64,000 bases of DNA from Leucobacter salsicius M1-8 (GCF_000350525.1 NZ_AOCN01000013.1:1-64000), one strand, 5' to 3'. Shown: positions 35,101 to 44,816, counted from the first letter of the stretch. A program made the numbers and translations. Notes: generated by a model not told the origin, from the letters alone.

Positions 35101-35679
35101 TTAGATGGCGTCGACGGGCTTCAGTTTGAACGCACGAATGACCTGCACGAGACCCATGACCACCATCGAGATACCCAGCAGCAGCCACAGCGTGACGACG
35201 CCCATGAGCGGCGACAAGACCAGCGCAAGACCCGCGATGATGCTGATGATGGCGTAGATGACCGTCCAGGTCTTGTTCTGGCTCTGCCCCAGCGTGGTGA
35301 ACGCCGTGACGCCCTCGAGCAGCCACAGGAACCCGATCGTGAAGCTCAGGAACAGGGCCAGCACGGCCGCCGTAGCACCGAGGTTGACCATCATGATGAT
35401 GCCGCCTGCGATGTAGAGCAGGCCCAGCACGATGTGACCAACACGGCCCCAGCCGCTCAGCGAGCGGCCGAAAATGGACGAGCCGATGTACACGACGCCA
35501 GCCACAAGTGCGTAGGCCGCCATCACGGCGGCCACGATCTGCATGGCCACGGCACCCGATTTGACGGGGAAGAACAAAATCAGCGCACCCAGTACGACAG
35601 CAATCAAGCCACCGACACCGAGCGCGGTGCGGAGCCCGTCAAACGCCCGGTGCTGCTGCTTTTCTTCGGTTACTGACAT
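35101..35679 (-). CDS. HdeD/DUF308 family membrane protein
   Basis: A 192-residue protein with six predicted helices and short loops, arranged as three repeated hairpins: GVGGLIAVVLGALILFFP, then AAVMAAYALVAGVVYIGSS, VGHIVLGLLYIAGGIIMMV, LFLSFTIGFLWLLEGVTA and so on. The repeated GxxxxxxGxxxL.P pattern is that of DUF308/HdeD proteins, linked in enterobacteria to acid resistance. No role is established in actinobacteria that I can name. It is a single gene bounded by a terminator downstream. Confidence 0.85.
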   Translation of the reverse strand: MSVTEEKQQHRAFDGLRTALGVGGLIAVVLGALILFFPVKSGAVAMQIVAAVMAAYALVAGVVYIGSSIFGRSLSGWGRVGHIVLGLLYIAGGIIMMVNLGATAAVLALFLSFTIGFLWLLEGVTAFTTLGQSQNKTWTVIYAIISIIAGLALVLSPLMGVVTLWLLLGISMVVMGLVQVIRAFKLKPVDAI

Positions 35680-35825
35680 GAGGTCTCCTTTAGGCCCTGT
35701 CGCCGATCAAAGTAGGTCACGACGATCTGCTTTCATCATTGCGTACAAGACGACCAAACGTCTATGCATTGCGGCTACAAAGCCCACATCCGCCGACGCA
35801 CAAGTAATGACTACGGGCAATGCCC

Positions 35826-37226
35826 TTAAACCCTCGCCCCGATTACAGGGATTAGCCCTGTGCGGCTCGTCGGATTAGCACGCCACAGGATGGCATACAC
35901 CACGCTCGCGGCGACCGCGGTAAGAATCGGCCCCCAGGTCGCACCGACACCTCCAAGCGCGGGGTTGAAAGTGCCGAGCTGCAGCATCACGATGCCAATG
36001 CCCGTTGCAATCACCCATGAAATCATGCCGTTGGCGTTTACCGCCTTGTAGTCGCGATCATTGATGGCCGCATGCTCTTGCCCTTTGCCCCGCGACAACA
36101 GAATATGCGTGAGCGCTATCGCAACCCACGCCGTCACGAGCACGCCCTGCCAGGCCAGGGCCACCAAAATATACTGGACCACCGGCAGCAGCATCAACAG
36201 GTAGATGATGAGCGACGACAGGAGCACCCAGCCGATGTTGGGCATGCGAATGCGCAGTGCCTTCTCGCCAAATGAACGCAAGTTCGCGGCGCCGAGAAAG
36301 TAGTTGGCTGTGTTGATGCGCGTCTGGGTCGCAATGACCACGATGATGCCCAGCACGCCCATCAAGTTGACGACGCCACCCACGATGCCGGTTTCTGAGG
36401 CCTCCGTGCCGGGAATCATAAAGGTGAGCATGATGCCGACGACCGCAGAGAACCCGAAGGCCACGATGTAGAAGAACGGGCCAAACGTAAAGATCTGGTG
36501 AAACTTCGTATCCTTGCGCTTGCCGAGTGAGGCGTAGTCCATCGTGTACATCATGAGGATCCACACGCCCATGTATCCAGCGAAGGTTGCGAGCCATCCT
36601 GGACCGCCCGAGGCAAATGGCAACGCCACTTCTGGCGTGTAGCTCATCCAGTCCGAGCTGAAGCCGTACTGCACGCCCGCCCACACGACTGCCGCAATCA
36701 GCCCGAAGAAGTAGATCGGTAGCAATAGTCCATTGATTTTGTCGAGGAATCGGCGCACGCCGCCCACGATGAGTGGCGTGGTTCCAGCGACAACGACCAG
36801 GCTCCAGAACCACATGTCACCGCCAAAGGCCTCCATAAACGCATAGGCTACGAGGGACCCCTCAAACACCGCATAGTAGATGGCGATGAGGGCGAAGATC
36901 ACCATTGCGATTGCAGAGCCCGCTTTGCCCAAGATCGTGCGTGAGAATGCGGCAACCGTGGTGCGGTTGTTGATTGCGTAGCGCGAGAGCACGGCGTTAA
37001 TGACGCCATAGACGACGATCGACAACGCAATGCCGATCAATGCGTCGACGGTGCCGTAGGCGAGCGCCATTGCCGCGCCGATGTATACGAAGAAGAACGC
37101 GCTGGACACGCCATAGTAGGCCATGGCCAATGAGCCCCGACTCATCTGGTCTTCGTCATTGCCCTCGCGTGCAAGAGCATCTGTGGATTCAACGTCTTCG
37201 TTGGTGCCGGTGAGATTTAAGGTCAC
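35826..37226 (-). CDS. NCS1-family nucleobase/hydantoin permease (CodB/Mhp1-like)
   Basis: A 466-residue transporter with about 12 helices. It resembles cytosine permeases (YYGVSSAFFFVYIGAAMALAYG at the start, RYAINNRTTVAAFSRTILGKAG in the helix 2-3 region, SLGKRKDTKFHQIF, and GVLGIIVVIATQTRINTANYFLGAANL). It starts at GTG with GGAG upstream. It lies directly downstream of the hydantoinase genes, so uptake of hydantoins, allantoin-like rings or pyrimidines for those enzymes is a reasonable inference. The hairpin at 37276-37314 may lower its expression relative to the enzymes. Confidence 0.87.
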   Translation of the reverse strand: MTLNLTGTNEDVESTDALAREGNDEDQMSRGSLAMAYYGVSSAFFFVYIGAAMALAYGTVDALIGIALSIVVYGVINAVLSRYAINNRTTVAAFSRTILGKAGSAIAMVIFALIAIYYAVFEGSLVAYAFMEAFGGDMWFWSLVVVAGTTPLIVGGVRRFLDKINGLLLPIYFFGLIAAVVWAGVQYGFSSDWMSYTPEVALPFASGGPGWLATFAGYMGVWILMMYTMDYASLGKRKDTKFHQIFTFGPFFYIVAFGFSAVVGIMLTFMIPGTEASETGIVGGVVNLMGVLGIIVVIATQTRINTANYFLGAANLRSFGEKALRIRMPNIGWVLLSSLIIYLLMLLPVVQYILVALAWQGVLVTAWVAIALTHILLSRGKGQEHAAINDRDYKAVNANGMISWVIATGIGIVMLQLGTFNPALGGVGATWGPILTAVAASVVYAILWRANPTSRTGLIPVIGARV

Positions 37227-37275
37227 GATATAACTCCATTGGTATTTCAGTGAACAACTGGATTTTTAGGGAACG

Positions 37276-37314
37276 CCGAGATTGGGGTGTGCGGTACGCG
37301 CACCCCAATCTCGG
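37276..37314 (-). terminator. Hairpin between hyuB-like gene and NCS1 permease gene
   Basis: A 14-base perfect outer stem (CCGAGATTGGGGTG at 37276-37289 against 37301-37314), extended by a short inner stem. No U-run follows on the minus strand. It could be a partial terminator or mRNA-stabilising structure within the hydantoin cluster. Confidence 0.65.
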
Positions 37315-37326
37315 ACAGATGAGTGC

Positions 37327-39348
37327 CTACCGCGCCCAGTTGTCGGCTGAGCGGCGCGTCATCTGCTCGCGGTGCTGCTTGGTGGTCTCCTCAAAGAGTT
37401 CACCCGTGCCCCAGTCGAGGATGACGCCGTGACGACGAATCACGTCGAGTACCACGAGGTCACCCACGCGGTACTGCTGTGCGACCTGCTCGGCGTCGGT
37501 TTCCAGCCACGAGCGGCGGTGCTCACGGATCCACGCGCGCTTTGCGAGCGTGGCATCACGGTCAATCTCGTACTGATCCAGCTCCGGATCAATCGGAATG
37601 ATCACGACGCCGTAGTCCTCTGCGGCCCGCTCGACCGAAACGTAATCATCAATGACATCCTCGAGTACCTCCTCCGCGGTGCGCTCGAGCGGGTCACCGA
37701 AGCCACCGCCGCCCGCGGAGGGGCGGAAGAACGTGTCCCCTGGCTCCACCGGAACCGACGAGAAGATCGAGCCCAAGAACTTCTCGTCCTCGGTGTCCTT
37801 GTTGAGCCATACCCCGTGCGGAATCGAGGGCAGGCCACCCTCAATACCCCAGGTGATCGACCGAGCACGGTCGCAGCAGTAGCTCATGACGGTGTTATCC
37901 GCGTCGGTGAGCGTGCCGCCCTTCTCAACGCCACAGCCACCGCGGAACCGGCCGGGGCCGCCCGAGTCGGTGCCAATCTGGTGCATCGTGGTGAGCACGG
38001 GGGTGAGTCGCTCCTGCCCTTCACAGGCCTGGACGGCGAGGCCGACACCGAAGACGGGAGCGGTTGCGCTCGAGCCGTCCTTGGTTGAACGGCCTCCCCA
38101 GCCACCGGCCATCCAGTCGTACCACATGAAGTACGGCTTCTCGTCGCTGCGCGCGTCTCGGCCGCCCACAAGTAGGTACTCGAGGTTGAACGCGCACGCC
38201 ATCGCACGCTCGGGAACGATCCTTGACCACAGCTCGAAGATGCCGTTCATGATCTTCTCGTAGGGACCCGAGACCGTGCCGGTCACGGCCAGCGGCCAGC
38301 CGGCGTTGATCACGGTGCCTTCGGGGCCGATGTCTGCCGTCACGGCGGCGTAGAAGCCGGAGTTGAGTGGCACGTCCGGGAAGAAGGTTTTCGTGCCGGC
38401 GTAGATGGCCGAGAACGTTGTGCCATAGCCCGAGTTCAAGAATGCCTTGATCGCAGGGCCACCCTCGAGCGTGTAGTGAATGCCCTCGCCATCGAGCGTC
38501 ATCGTAATGTTGATGGGCACGAGGCGCTCGGAGGACCCTGGGTCGAGGTCGAGGTAGTCGGTGGTGCTCCAGGTGCCGCGCGGCAGATCCTCGAGTCTGC
38601 GCAGTACCGTGCGCTCCACGTAATCCTGTGTCTCCTGCATCGCATTTTCTACGGTGTTGGTGCCATATCGGTCGACGAGGCGCAGAATCTCACGCTCACA
38701 CACGGCCGTTGCTTCGGACTGCGCGTGCAGGTCGCCCATGGCCTGCCCGGGGGCACGCGTGTTCCCCACGAGGAGGTTGGCGATGTCGTGAAGGTAGACA
38801 CCCTTCGACCAGATGCGCACCGGTGTGATGCGCAAGCCCTCGCCGAATTGCTCGGTCGCAGCCACGTTGAAGGAGCCGGGCACCGGCCCGCCAATGTCGG
38901 CCCAGTGGCCCTTGTTCTGAGCGTAGGCGATGATCCGCCCCTCGGAGAATATGGGACGGATGAACGACACATCGTTGATGTGAGTGCCGCCACGGTAGGG
39001 GTCGTTGACGGCAAACACATCACCGGGGTGGATGTCGTCGCCGAACTCTTCGATCACTGCCTTGCACTGGAAGTGCAGGGTGCCGACGTGGACCGCGATA
39101 TCGCCTGATCCCTGCATCACGGTGTTGCCCTATGCGTCGCAGAGCGCCGACGAGAAGTCGCGGGAGTAGATCACGAAGGAGTAGCAGGTGCGCAGAATCT
39201 GCTCGCTCATCAGGTCAACACTGGTAGCGAAGGCGTTCTTGAGTACCTCGAAGGTGACAGGATCGAGCCCGTTCGGGCTCTTGACGGGCGTAACTGAAGC
39301 GACCTGCTGCGGCACCGGTGCCGTCAGGGTCTCGACTGGGGTGTTCAT
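37327..39348 (-). pseudogene. Hydantoinase B/oxoprolinase family protein, interrupted by an in-frame TAG
   Basis: Residues 1-72 (39348 to 39133) end at SRDFSSALCDA, then TAG at 39130-39132, and the same frame resumes as GNTVMQGSGDIAVHVG and runs about 600 residues to 37327. This is the normal HyuB sequence, where most homologs have a coding residue between CDA and GN. Total length of 673 codons fits the family. It would form the β-subunit of an ATP-dependent ring-opening enzyme with the HyuA-like protein, whose stop it overlaps by four bases. The frame downstream is undamaged, so this is either a recent nonsense mutation, a sequence error or readthrough. As written, the complex is probably inactive. 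Confidence 0.85.
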
Positions 39349-41387
39349 CGGGTGACCTCCTCAAGGTGGATGCGAATGTTGAGCCATTCATCGATCTCGG
39401 CGCGGCTGAACGGGGGGATAACCGTGGTCGAATCAAGCTGGTTCACGATGGCCGGGCCCACAAACTGCGTACCCGCAGCAAGGTCATCACGGTCGTAAAC
39501 CGGGGTATCGACCCAACCAGTCGTGCCGAAGTACACGGGGCGGATCTCGCTGGGTGTGCCCGGTTCTTGCGTGACGGGCTCCACCGGTCTGAACGAGGGC
39601 TTCGGAATCTTGCCAACCGCGCCGAGGTGCAGCTGGTAGACCTCGACGGGGGCGTCGTCCTGACGGAATGCGAACTCGCGCTCGTACTGCTCGTGGAACG
39701 TGCGGACCGCCTGCTCGAGTGCGCCGGGACCAGTACCCATCGGCACCTGCAGTGAGCGCCACTGGCCCTGGTAACGCATGGAGATCTTGCGCTGCAGCAT
39801 CGCATTCTCATCAGCTACGCCCTCATGGCGGAGCCGTTCGCTCGCCTCAGTTTCGAGCTCGATGAATGCCTGCTCAATGCTGTCCTCGTCTGCTGCCGAG
39901 GCAAGACCGGTGAACATCTGTGCGAGGTCGTGTTGGATGTCGACGAGCAGGCAGCCCATCGCCGAGGTCACGCCGGGGCTCGGTGGCACAACAACCGAGG
40001 GGATACCTAGTTCGCGGGCGACATCGGCGCCGTGCAGGGCGCCGGCGCCGCCAAACGCCAGCAGCGCAAAGTCGCGGGGGTCGTAGCCGCGCCGGATGGA
40101 CACTAGGCGCACGGCATCCGCCATGTTGGCATTCGCAACCGAGACGATCGCCTGCGCCGCTTCCTCGAGTCCCATGCCCAAAGGCTCGGCAATGACGCTC
40201 TGCACTGCTTGCTCGGCGAGCTTCTTGTCTAGCTGCTTGACCCCGCCCGCGAGCGACGTACCGAGGCGTCCGAGCACGACGTTCGCATCGGTGTTGGTCG
40301 GCTGCTCGCCACCGGAGTTGTAGCACGCGGGCCCCGGGTCAGCTCCCGCTGACTGTGGGCCGTTGCGGAGGGATCCTGCGATGTCGGTGTAGGCCAGCGA
40401 GCCACCGCCGGCGCCGATCGTCAGGACCTCGATCGAGGGGAAGATAATGGGGTGTCCGTACTCAACCTGCCACTCTTGCGATACGCGCAGCTCGCCATCG
40501 GCAACGAGTGAGATGTCGGTCGAAGTGCCGCCCATATCGAGGCTCACGGCGTTGTCGTAGCCGCACTGCTGCGCGATGTGCTTCGCCGAGATCGCACCGG
40601 CAGCGATGCCCGATGCGGCAAGCCGTACAGGGAACTTCTCGACGAGGCGCGGAGTCATTGACCCACCACCCGAGTGGAGCAGCAGCAGATCACCCTTGTA
40701 CCCGCCAGCTTGCAGCTGGTCGGCGAGGCGGTTTACATAGCCCGAAACGAGGGGCGCTAGCACGGCGTTGGCAACGGCGGTGTTGAAGCGCGGGTACTCA
40801 AAGATCTCGGGAAGCACCTCGGCCGACGTGGTGATAGTCGCCCCGGGAATCACCTCCTGCAGGATCTCACGCATACGCACCTCATGGGCTGGGTTAGCGT
40901 AGGAGTTCAAAAAGCAGACCGCGATCGTTTTTACCCCTCGGCGCAGCAGCAACTCCGCCAACTTGCGCGCCTCGGCCTCGTCGAGCGGCACAACGGTGTT
41001 GCCCTCTGCATCAATGCGCTCGGTCACCTCGAAGCGATCGCGTCGCCGAATGTAGGGCTCCGAGACGTCGTTGTAGGCGTCCCACAGGTCATCCTTGGTG
41101 CCGTCTCGAATCTCGAGCACGTCCCGGAACCCGCGGGTAGTCACGAGCGCCGCGGCCGGGAAGTTGCGGGTGATCAGCGCGTTGGTGGCGACGGTGGTGC
41201 CATGCGTGAAGAGCTCGACTTCATTGAGGTCAATCTCGCCGCGCTCGACGCCGTTCATCACCGCGATCATCGGGTCATGCGGGGTCGAGGGCACCTTGGT
41301 GACTCTCATCTGGTGGCTCGCTTGGTCAAAAATACAGACGTCGGTGAACGTTCCACCCACGTCTACTGCGACACGAACATTACTCAT
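39345..41387 (-). CDS. Hydantoinase A/oxoprolinase family protein (HyuA-like)
   Basis: A 680-residue ATP-dependent hydantoinase/oxoprolinase α-type subunit. The N-terminus has RVAVDVGGTFTDVCIFD (the phosphate-binding loop of the ASKHA fold) and VELFTHGTTVATNALITR. Further on come SLDMGGTSTDISLV, IGAGGGSLAYTD, SAGADPGPACYNSGGEQPTNTDANVVLGRL, and FGGAGALHGADVARELG, all family hallmarks. A strong AGGAGG lies upstream of the ATG. With HyuB it would open N-substituted hydantoins, 5-oxoproline or similar lactams using ATP. The divergent PucR-type regulator suggests control by a purine or hydantoin-related inducer. Confidence 0.93.
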   Translation of the reverse strand: MSNVRVAVDVGGTFTDVCIFDQASHQMRVTKVPSTPHDPMIAVMNGVERGEIDLNEVELFTHGTTVATNALITRNFPAAALVTTRGFRDVLEIRDGTKDDLWDAYNDVSEPYIRRRDRFEVTERIDAEGNTVVPLDEAEARKLAELLLRRGVKTIAVCFLNSYANPAHEVRMREILQEVIPGATITTSAEVLPEIFEYPRFNTAVANAVLAPLVSGYVNRLADQLQAGGYKGDLLLLHSGGGSMTPRLVEKFPVRLAASGIAAGAISAKHIAQQCGYDNAVSLDMGGTSTDISLVADGELRVSQEWQVEYGHPIIFPSIEVLTIGAGGGSLAYTDIAGSLRNGPQSAGADPGPACYNSGGEQPTNTDANVVLGRLGTSLAGGVKQLDKKLAEQAVQSVIAEPLGMGLEEAAQAIVSVANANMADAVRLVSIRRGYDPRDFALLAFGGAGALHGADVARELGIPSVVVPPSPGVTSAMGCLLVDIQHDLAQMFTGLASAADEDSIEQAFIELETEASERLRHEGVADENAMLQRKISMRYQGQWRSLQVPMGTGPGALEQAVRTFHEQYEREFAFRQDDAPVEVYQLHLGAVGKIPKPSFRPVEPVTQEPGTPSEIRPVYFGTTGWVDTPVYDRDDLAAGTQFVGPAIVNQLDSTTVIPPFSRAEIDEWLNIRIHLEEVTR

Positions 41388-41518
41388 TTGTCCTCCTGAA
41401 TATCGTCGTTGAGTTCGGGATGCATCCCAGACTCGACGGTTTCGCGCGCTGGGTCACTAGAAAATACAAAGCTTTTCAACAATTGGATTGTAATTTTTAC
41501 TAAATCAACATGGTTTCT

Positions 41519-41530
41519 GGACTAAAGTCC
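41519..41530. promoter_or_regulatory. Candidate operator palindrome in the hyuA/pucR-like divergent region
   Basis: GGACTAAAGTCC (GGACT-AA-AGTCC), a perfect 12-base palindrome, lies in the 220-base gap between the HyuA-like and PucR-like genes. The surrounding 41460-41520 stretch is AT-rich for this genome and may contain both promoters. Binding by the PucR-like protein is only inferred from position. Confidence 0.35.
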
Positions 41531-41607
41531 CAGTATCCACTCGTTTGGGAAAAGCAGTTCGCCCCTCCGAGAACCCCCACCCTCAGTGCTGAGAGGACGC
41601 GGCCCAC

Positions 41608-42843
41608 ATGTCACAAGCAGATTCCGATGAATTAGGTCGACTTCAAACGACGCTCGAAATCACCCATTCACTGCTCTCCGCAGTCTCCTCGACGGACCCT
41701 GTCACCGCGCTTGTTGCGCGTATTGCTACCCTCTGCCGGGGTGGAGCGGCAGTGTACGACGAGGAGGGTCGCGTGGTCGCCAACACGGGTGAGGCTCCAG
41801 CCAACCTCATCTGGCACGAAATAGCGGATTCGCTGCAGCCCGACCTGTCGTTCACAGTCGGCCGGTGGAGCGTACGGTCCAGGCGCGTGTCGTTGCAGGA
41901 CGGGGTGCACGTCATCGCGATCTCGAGCCGTGGGCCAGAAACCATCGACCTTATCGGAGGCCTCCTCCTCGACACCGCAGAGCGACTGTTGGGCGCGGTC
42001 CATGGAATTCAGTACGGCGCTTCCCAGCGCGACCGTCGTGACAATGAACAACTCCTTGCCGCGCTCCACGATGGCATGCTGCCCGCTCGCGAACACAGAT
42101 TCTGGGCACGCATGGCCCAGTTCCAGTTCCCCGCCTACGCCCCGATCCGGACTCTCGAGATTAGCCCTCGAGGTGAGACGTCAGCAGCGGGCACCGATCT
42201 CACAAGCCTCGCATCGAGCGCCCGCGCGGCTGGTCTCCCCCTGCTGATCATGCTGCACCGTTCCACCATAGAAGTTACAGCTACAGCCTCGGCCATCGTG
42301 CCTGATTCACCCGCTTCTGACCAATGGATGCATAGCCTCACAGCCGAGTACCTCGTCGGCTCGTCAGCTCCCACTACCTCGCTCACGGAGATTCCCACGA
42401 GCGTGCGTGAGGCCGAAACCGCGCTGCATATTGCTGCAGGCTGGGCTGCGGCAACGCCTAGCCCGACGCCCCTCGCCCCCGTACTGATCGACCGCATCGA
42501 CCTCTCGACTTGGCTCCTGTCACACGTCAGCAAGCGCCAACTTGACCAGCGCATCGAACGCACGCTCGCACCCCTCGACTCGGTACAGCTGCGCGAGACC
42601 CTCATCACGTATCTGGCGGCAGAGCAGAACATTACGCGCACGGCCGAGGCACTATTTCTTCATCCCAACACCGTGCGGTACCGAATCTCGCGCGTCGAAC
42701 AGGCGTTGGGCCACTCCATAACGTCAGCTTTTGGCCTCTCAAATGCCATCTTGGCGCTATACCCCGCAATCATGGGACGCTACGCTGAGCTGCACAACGA
42801 GCCGCGTTCAAGGCAGAACGCGAACCATCAAGGAGGATCATGA
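41608..42843 (+). CDS. PucR/CdaR-type transcriptional regulator
   Basis: A 411-residue regulator. The N-terminal ~150 residues form a sensor-like domain (RIATLCRGGAAVYDEEGRVVANTG is GAF-like). The C-terminus has the PucR HTH_30 domain, with LRETLITYLAAEQNITRTAEALFLHPNTVRYRISRVEQALG. Such proteins activate purine, polyketide or hydantoin-type catabolic genes in response to small ligands. It is divergent from hyuA-like and overlaps the cupin gene by four bases, so the cupin is probably co-translated. Confidence 0.9.
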   Translation: MSQADSDELGRLQTTLEITHSLLSAVSSTDPVTALVARIATLCRGGAAVYDEEGRVVANTGEAPANLIWHEIADSLQPDLSFTVGRWSVRSRRVSLQDGVHVIAISSRGPETIDLIGGLLLDTAERLLGAVHGIQYGASQRDRRDNEQLLAALHDGMLPAREHRFWARMAQFQFPAYAPIRTLEISPRGETSAAGTDLTSLASSARAAGLPLLIMLHRSTIEVTATASAIVPDSPASDQWMHSLTAEYLVGSSAPTTSLTEIPTSVREAETALHIAAGWAAATPSPTPLAPVLIDRIDLSTWLLSHVSKRQLDQRIERTLAPLDSVQLRETLITYLAAEQNITRTAEALFLHPNTVRYRISRVEQALGHSITSAFGLSNAILALYPAIMGRYAELHNEPRSRQNANHQGGS

Positions 42844-43130
42844 GCACCGGTGCAAACGGCGTAATTCAGCTGGAGAACGAGCACTTTCGAGTCACTGAGT
42901 GGACCATTCACCCCGGCGGGGTGATCCCCATGCACAAGCATGACTACGAGTACGTCGTGGTGCCCATGGTGACCGACAAGATGCACGTCGTGCAGTCCGA
43001 CGGCGGTGAAATCGTCGCTGAGCTCGTGGCTGGCCAGAGCTACACGCGTCCCGCCGGCTCCGAGCACCAGGTTGAGAACCGCACCTCGGCCTCCCCCATC
43101 GTCTTCGTCGAGATCGAACGCCTCGCGTGA
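42840..43130 (+). CDS. Small cupin-domain protein
   Basis: A 96-residue single-domain cupin. The first motif is GGVIPMHKHDYEYVVVPM (His-x-His and Glu metal ligands), and the second is GQSYTRPAGSEHQVEN with its His ligand. It starts in an ATGA overlap with the PucR-like gene and ends in a GTGA overlap with the GNAT gene. Its placement beside hydantoinase genes suggests an accessory role in that pathway (for instance a small isomerase or ligand-binding protein), but no reaction can be named from sequence. Confidence 0.82.
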   Translation: MSTGANGVIQLENEHFRVTEWTIHPGGVIPMHKHDYEYVVVPMVTDKMHVVQSDGGEIVAELVAGQSYTRPAGSEHQVENRTSASPIVFVEIERLA

Positions 43131-43591
43131 GCACAGTGGCTAGCACGGCGGTCGTGCGCCCCGTCGAGGCGCATGACCGCGAGGCCTGGGGCGAGCTGTA
43201 CCGCGGCTACCGCGACTTCTATGCGAAGCCGCACGATGCCGAGGTGTTTGAGACCGTGTGGGGCTGGCTGATGGATCCGGATCATGAAACCCGGTGCCTC
43301 ATCGCGACCGTCGATGGCGTGCCCGTCGGGCTCGGCCACTTTCGCAGCTTCGCGCGACCCATCGATGGGGGGCGCGGCCTGTACCTCGACGATCTGTTCA
43401 CGTCGCCCGGGGCACGCGGATCCGGCGCGGGAGGCGCGATTCTCTCGCGCCTCGCCGAGATCGCGCGCGACGAGGGCGCGTCGCTTGTGCGTTGGATAAC
43501 GGCCGCAGACAACGAGACCGCACGCAGGCTCTACGACCGCGTCGCCCGGCAGACGCCGTGGGTGACCTACGACCTCGCGCCCGCGGGCTAG
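43127..43591 (+). CDS. GNAT family N-acetyltransferase
   Basis: A 154-residue acetyltransferase. Core features are RPVEAHDREAWGELYRGYRDFY at the start, IATVDGVPVGLGHFRSF, the β4/acetyl-CoA loop LYLDDLFTSPGARGSGAGGAIL (pyrophosphate-binding R/GxGxxG/A), and the ending ADNETARRLYDRVARQTPWVTYDL. It starts at GTG overlapping the cupin stop. Its end overlaps the convergent thioesterase gene by four bases, leaving no room for a terminator between them. Substrate unknown. Confidence 0.87.
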   Translation: MSTVASTAVVRPVEAHDREAWGELYRGYRDFYAKPHDAEVFETVWGWLMDPDHETRCLIATVDGVPVGLGHFRSFARPIDGGRGLYLDDLFTSPGARGSGAGGAILSRLAEIARDEGASLVRWITAADNETARRLYDRVARQTPWVTYDLAPAG

Positions 43592-43989
43592 CCCTCTCGA
43601 AGCCGCTCGGTGCCCGGGGTCGCCTCGGTGACCCCGTGCACCATCGGGTCGCCGTTGTCATCGACGGCGACGAACACGATTTGCTCGAGCGTGAGCACCT
43701 CCGCCCCGGTCACCGCGTTATCGACGCGGCATGACAGGGTGATCGAGGTGCGGCCAAACTTGCTCACCCGATAGGTCAGTTCAAGCAGGTCGCCCCGGTC
43801 GGCGCGCGACACGAAGTCGATCGCCGACATGTGACGGGTGACCACGTCGATACGTCCGAGCTGGGCAACGGCCATGATCGCGGCTTCCTCGTCCACCCAC
43901 TGCAGTAGCCGCCCGCCGAACAGGGCCCCGTGCTGGTTGAGGTCTTCGGGTTTGACCCACTTGCGCACGATGTGGTGGTACTCGCTCAT
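43588..43989 (-). CDS. Hotdog-fold acyl-CoA thioesterase
   Basis: A 133-residue single-hotdog protein of the YciA/BFIT-type acyl-CoA thioesterase family. It contains HIVRKWVKPEDLNQHGALFGGRLLQWVDEEAAIMA, with the conserved N-x-x-G-x-x-x-G-G and catalytic Asp region, and VVTRHMSAIDFVSRADRGDLLELTYRV. The ATG at 43989 gives the correct family length; an upstream extension to 44217 is antisense-like. It hydrolyses acyl-CoA esters in the cytoplasm; chain-length preference cannot be predicted. Confidence 0.88.
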   Translation of the reverse strand: MSEYHHIVRKWVKPEDLNQHGALFGGRLLQWVDEEAAIMAVAQLGRIDVVTRHMSAIDFVSRADRGDLLELTYRVSKFGRTSITLSCRVDNAVTGAEVLTLEQIVFVAVDDNGDPMVHGVTEATPGTERLREG

Positions 43990-44041
43990 GCCTCCACGAT
44001 AGACCTGGCCGGAGGATCCGGCACCATTGTGCGCGTTCGCC

Positions 44042-44743
44042 CTACTCGCCAGACACAGCCCGGGCGGCACGCTCGAAGATCGGCACGGTGTCGGCACGGC
44101 TGTGCTCGACATGCGCGAGCGCGAGCGCACTGGCGCGCTGCACCTGGCCGCGCAGCACCGCATCGCACAGATCGTAGTGCTCCCGGTGCAGATCGATGGC
44201 GTCGCGGTCGTTCGCAATGTTAAACAGTCGGTTGACGCGCCCCTGCACGGGCACCATCAGGTCGGTGAGCAGCGAGCTATTAGCGAGTTGCACGACGGCG
44301 CCGTGGAAGTCGGAGGTCGCACGGGCGATCGCCTGCCCGTTGCCCGTCGCGATCGCGGCCTCCGCCGCGGCGAGCGCGTCCGACAGCATCGATCCGTCCG
44401 CGCCAGCGGCGCAGCGCTCAGCCGCGAGCCGGGCCGCGAGCACCTCGAGCGCGGCGCGCACGTCGAACACCTCAATGACGTCGCACAGCTCCATGGGCGC
44501 GACGACGGCACCCCGGCGAGGCAAGGTGCGAATGAAGCCCTCGGCTTCGAGCCGCGGCAGGGCCTCCCGCACGGGGACGCGGGAGACCTGAATCTCCTCG
44601 GCCACATCGCGTTCACGGATGCGGGTGCCAGTCGGCAGTGTGCCGTCGATAATCCGGTCACGCACCCACTCGTAGACATACTCGCCCAGTGTCTGGCCCT
44701 GGCTGGTCGGGGCAAGGTCGTTGGTGGCTTCGGGGGTTCCCAT
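44042..44743 (-). CDS. GntR-family regulator with FCD domain
   Basis: A 233-residue regulator. The N-terminal winged helix has YVYEWVRDRIIDGTLPTGTRI, then RDVAEEIQVSRVPVREALPRLEAEGFI and a wing RRGAVVAP. The C-terminal helical FCD domain begins at VIEVFDVRAALEVLAARLAAER and includes D.H and H.H patterns that usually hold a metal (SDFHGAVVQLANSSLL, HREHYDLCDAVLRG). I use the ATG at 44743 with GGAA upstream. It is divergent from the truncated gene at 44958; palindromes at 44817 and 44892 are likely its operators. Confidence 0.9.
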   Translation of the reverse strand: MGTPEATNDLAPTSQGQTLGEYVYEWVRDRIIDGTLPTGTRIRERDVAEEIQVSRVPVREALPRLEAEGFIRTLPRRGAVVAPMELCDVIEVFDVRAALEVLAARLAAERCAAGADGSMLSDALAAAEAAIATGNGQAIARATSDFHGAVVQLANSSLLTDLMVPVQGRVNRLFNIANDRDAIDLHREHYDLCDAVLRGQVQRASALALAHVEHSRADTVPIFERAARAVSGE

Positions 44744-44816
44744 GTGTTCCGTTCTCAATCGCGTACGCGATCGTCGCGCCGGTGCTCGCATCAGTCTATT
44801 GCCCCGCAGCACCGCA

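Noticed and set aside
43990-44217. Upstream extension of the thioesterase
   Set aside because: The family length is about 130 residues, and the extension is antisense to the end of the GntR gene.
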